This document shows, in pieces, positions 62,529 to 64,000 of a DNA stretch of 64,000 nt; positions within the stretch are counted from its first letter, which is position 1, and the number at the start of each line of letters is the position of its first letter. Below the pieces are notes generated by a model. The model was given only the letters and a program-made list of their open reading frames with translations, had not been told where the DNA came from and did no database searches. The DNA is from an uncultured Clostridia bacterium. GTDB lineage: Bacteria; Bacillota; Clostridia; TANB77; CAG-508. The position numbers and the translations under genes were made by a program. Where the stretch lies: NCBI GenBank assembly GCA_934182465.1, contig CAKPRG010000004.1, positions 62,001-126,000 on the forward strand. Direction: 5' to 3'.

Positions 62529-63644
62529 ATGAAATTAGTAGTTCCAAATTATTTTAAAGAATTCAAATGTATTGCAGATAAATGTAAAGATTGTTGTTGT
62601 ATTGGCTGGGAAATTGATATTGATGAAACTACAGCTAAATATTATAAATCTTTAAAAACGGATTTTGGTAAAGAACTTTGCCAAAATATATCTTTTGGAG
62701 AAACAAATCATTTTATTTTAGATTCAAAAGAACGTTGTCACTTTTTAAACGAAAAAAATTTATGCAATGTTTTTTTAGAAATTGGTGAAAATCATTTATG
62801 CCAAATTTGTTCTGAGCACCCTAGATATTATGAGTGGTTTAACGGCATTAAAGAAGGTGGCATTGGATTATGTTGCGAAGAAGCTTGCAGAATAATTCTT
62901 TCTCAAACTAATAACTTTTCTACAGAAGAAAAAAATATTGAATTTGAAGAATGTGATGAATATGATTCTGTTCTTTATGACTTACTATATATTTCAAGAA
63001 AAAATATAATAGACTTTTTTAATAATAATTCTGAATTTTCAGAATCACAAAAATCAAAAATTATTTTATTATATTCAAATGAACTACAAAATTGTATAAA
63101 TTCTGATAATTTTGAAAAAGCAAAAAAATTACAAATTTCAGATTTTAAAAATTTATTTGTACATTCAAACTCAAATATTCAAAAATGTACAACTTTAGAA
63201 AATCAAACATCATTAAAAAATCTTTTACATTTCTATATAAATTTAGAACCACTTGATATTAAGTGGACTGAATATTTGAAAAATCAAATAGATTTAGTTG
63301 AAATTTATTATAAAAATATTAGTGAATTTGAAAAAAACAATCCACAAATTAATCAATATTTGAGTAATTTAGCTATTTATTTTATTTGGAGATATTTTCT
63401 TAAAGGATGCTTTGATAGTGATATTATTTCAAAAGTTGCTTTTATGGTAGCAAGTATACACATTATCAAATTTTTATTTTTCTGTAAGTGGTACAAATAT
63501 AATTCAATTACATTAAATGACTGTATTTTAATTGTAAAGCAATACTCTAAAGAAATTGAATACAGTGATACTAATATGTATGAAATTCTTGATTCCTATT
63601 ATTTTAATAATGAATTTAAAGTAGAAAATTTGTTAAGATTATAA
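62529..63644 (+). CDS. FliB-like lysine-N-methylase family protein
   Basis: Protein of 371 residues of the flagellin lysine-N-methylase (FliB) family. The N-terminal Cys-rich cluster is intact: FKCIADKCKDCCCIGWEIDI (Cys14, 19, 22-24), then RCHFLNEKNLCNVFLEIGE, LCQICSEHPRYYEWF and GLCCEEACRI, the set that binds iron-sulphur or metal. FliB methylates lysines of flagellin in Salmonella, but no flagellar gene is seen here. Many gut Clostridia carry such proteins without flagella, so another surface target is possible. AGGAG stands before the ATG. Confidence 0.85.
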   Translation: MKLVVPNYFKEFKCIADKCKDCCCIGWEIDIDETTAKYYKSLKTDFGKELCQNISFGETNHFILDSKERCHFLNEKNLCNVFLEIGENHLCQICSEHPRYYEWFNGIKEGGIGLCCEEACRIILSQTNNFSTEEKNIEFEECDEYDSVLYDLLYISRKNIIDFFNNNSEFSESQKSKIILLYSNELQNCINSDNFEKAKKLQISDFKNLFVHSNSNIQKCTTLENQTSLKNLLHFYINLEPLDIKWTEYLKNQIDLVEIYYKNISEFEKNNPQINQYLSNLAIYFIWRYFLKGCFDSDIISKVAFMVASIHIIKFLFFCKWYKYNSITLNDCILIVKQYSKEIEYSDTNMYEILDSYYFNNEFKVENLLRL

Positions 63645-63645
63645 A

Positions 63646-63672
63646 GAAAAAGCAGGGCTAATGCCCTACCTT
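63646..63672. terminator. Bidirectional terminator after the FliB-like gene
   Basis: GCAGGGC-TAAT-GCCCT-C with T-rich sequence on the minus strand (TTTTTCTTTAT). It ends the convergent partial gene and the FliB-like gene. Confidence 0.8.
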
Positions 63673-64000
63673 ATCTTTAAAAAATGCTTTCTAATCAACA
63701 GTTCAAAATCCTCAACCAATTGCCATGCCGGTACTGATTCCCAATACATTACAGACTTTTGTGACATCCACAAAGCAGTTTGTGTATATACATACTTAAA
63801 TATAATAAATATTGCATATTGTAATTTTCTTGAATCACTTTTACCATATGTTTTATTTGTTCTGTCAATTGAATCAAAAAATAAAATACAAGTACTAATT
63901 ACATGGAACTTATCGTAAATACTATTGATTAATCTTATTTGTTCAATATTATTTGCTTTATGCTCCTCTAGTAATTTTATCTTTTCCTTTCTTTTATCAA
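63666..64000 (-). CDS. Hypothetical protein, C-terminal part (start outside window)
   Basis: Open frame that enters from the right edge and stops at TAG (63666-63668). It encodes at least 110 residues: helical start (EKIKLLEEHKANNIEQIRLI), a hydrophobic centre (YAIFIIFKYVYTQTALWMSQ) and KHFLKIR at the end. No family recognised. The codons are mixed, with one CCG but no CGG. Confidence 0.6.
   Translation of the reverse strand, partial: DKRKEKIKLLEEHKANNIEQIRLINSIYDKFHVISTCILFFDSIDRTNKTYGKSDSRKLQYAIFIIFKYVYTQTALWMSQKSVMYWESVPAWQLVEDFELLIRKHFLKIR

Noticed and set aside
1..64000. Prophage, insertion sequence or CRISPR
   Set aside because: No transposase, integrase, capsid, cas gene or regular repeat-spacer array was seen on either strand.

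Overview
The window is about 64 kb of very AT-rich DNA (mostly A+T codons, AGA arginine codons, frequent TTG/GTG starts, strong AGGAGG-type ribosome binding sites). Spore-specific genes (spoIVB, yqfC/yqfD, pdaA, an alpha/beta SASP, spoVG) together with T-box and glmS-ribozyme control point to an endospore-forming, low-GC member of the Bacillota, most likely an uncultured gut-type Clostridia. Almost every gene is on the minus strand. No CRISPR array, transposase, integrase or rRNA was seen.

Layout: 1-7.6 kb holds a truncated MATE transporter fused to a cytidylate-kinase-like domain, a LemA/DUF2207 pair, a YjdF-like membrane protein, a NERD-HRDC protein and a Fic protein. 7.8-13.3 kb has a possible small RNA, an orphan gene cassette, tRNA-Leu(UAA), a C39-like protease, spoVG, murC and spoIVB. 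13.5-27.1 kb is a 13.5-kb one-strand locus for an uncharacterised Tad-like pilus or secretion machine: CpaB/SAF protein, two MinD/CpaE-like proteins with degenerate P-loops, CpaF-type ATPase, a fused TadB/TadC membrane platform, and eight small to large proteins with one N-terminal membrane segment, several of them recognisable paralogs. 27.2-38.3 kb is housekeeping and sporulation: HAD phosphatase, SASP, hpf, recO-yqzL-era-dgkA-ybeY, yqfD-yqfC, DUF4116 protein, clpB. 38.5-50.8 kb has LysR, pdaA, a DUF4160 pair, rRNA modification enzymes, ispH, uvrC, hpt, ribozyme-controlled glmS and an orphan RelA/SpoT-domain gene. 51-64 kb has engB, a divergent purA, T-box-controlled DUF1653-serS, DUF951, gltX, RNase J, a ROK kinase and a FliB-like Cys-rich protein.

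The most striking observation is that three unrelated AT-rich genes (DUF2207 membrane protein, the CpaF ATPase exactly in its Walker A motif, and a DUF4160 protein) are each interrupted by the same event: a single extra C directly before a conserved GGA/GGG glycine codon, so that the zero-frame codon at the break is CGG in all three. In a by-eye scan I found no other in-frame CGG in the AT-rich genes of the window. This suggests +1 recoding at CGG (skipped base or quadruplet decoding by a Gly tRNA), although systematic sequence error must be excluded. Six isolated, GC-richer single-gene cassettes (four with a clear 17-bp-spaced promoter, most with their own terminator) read CGG in frame, which limits the idea that CGG is simply unassigned and marks those genes as probable acquisitions.
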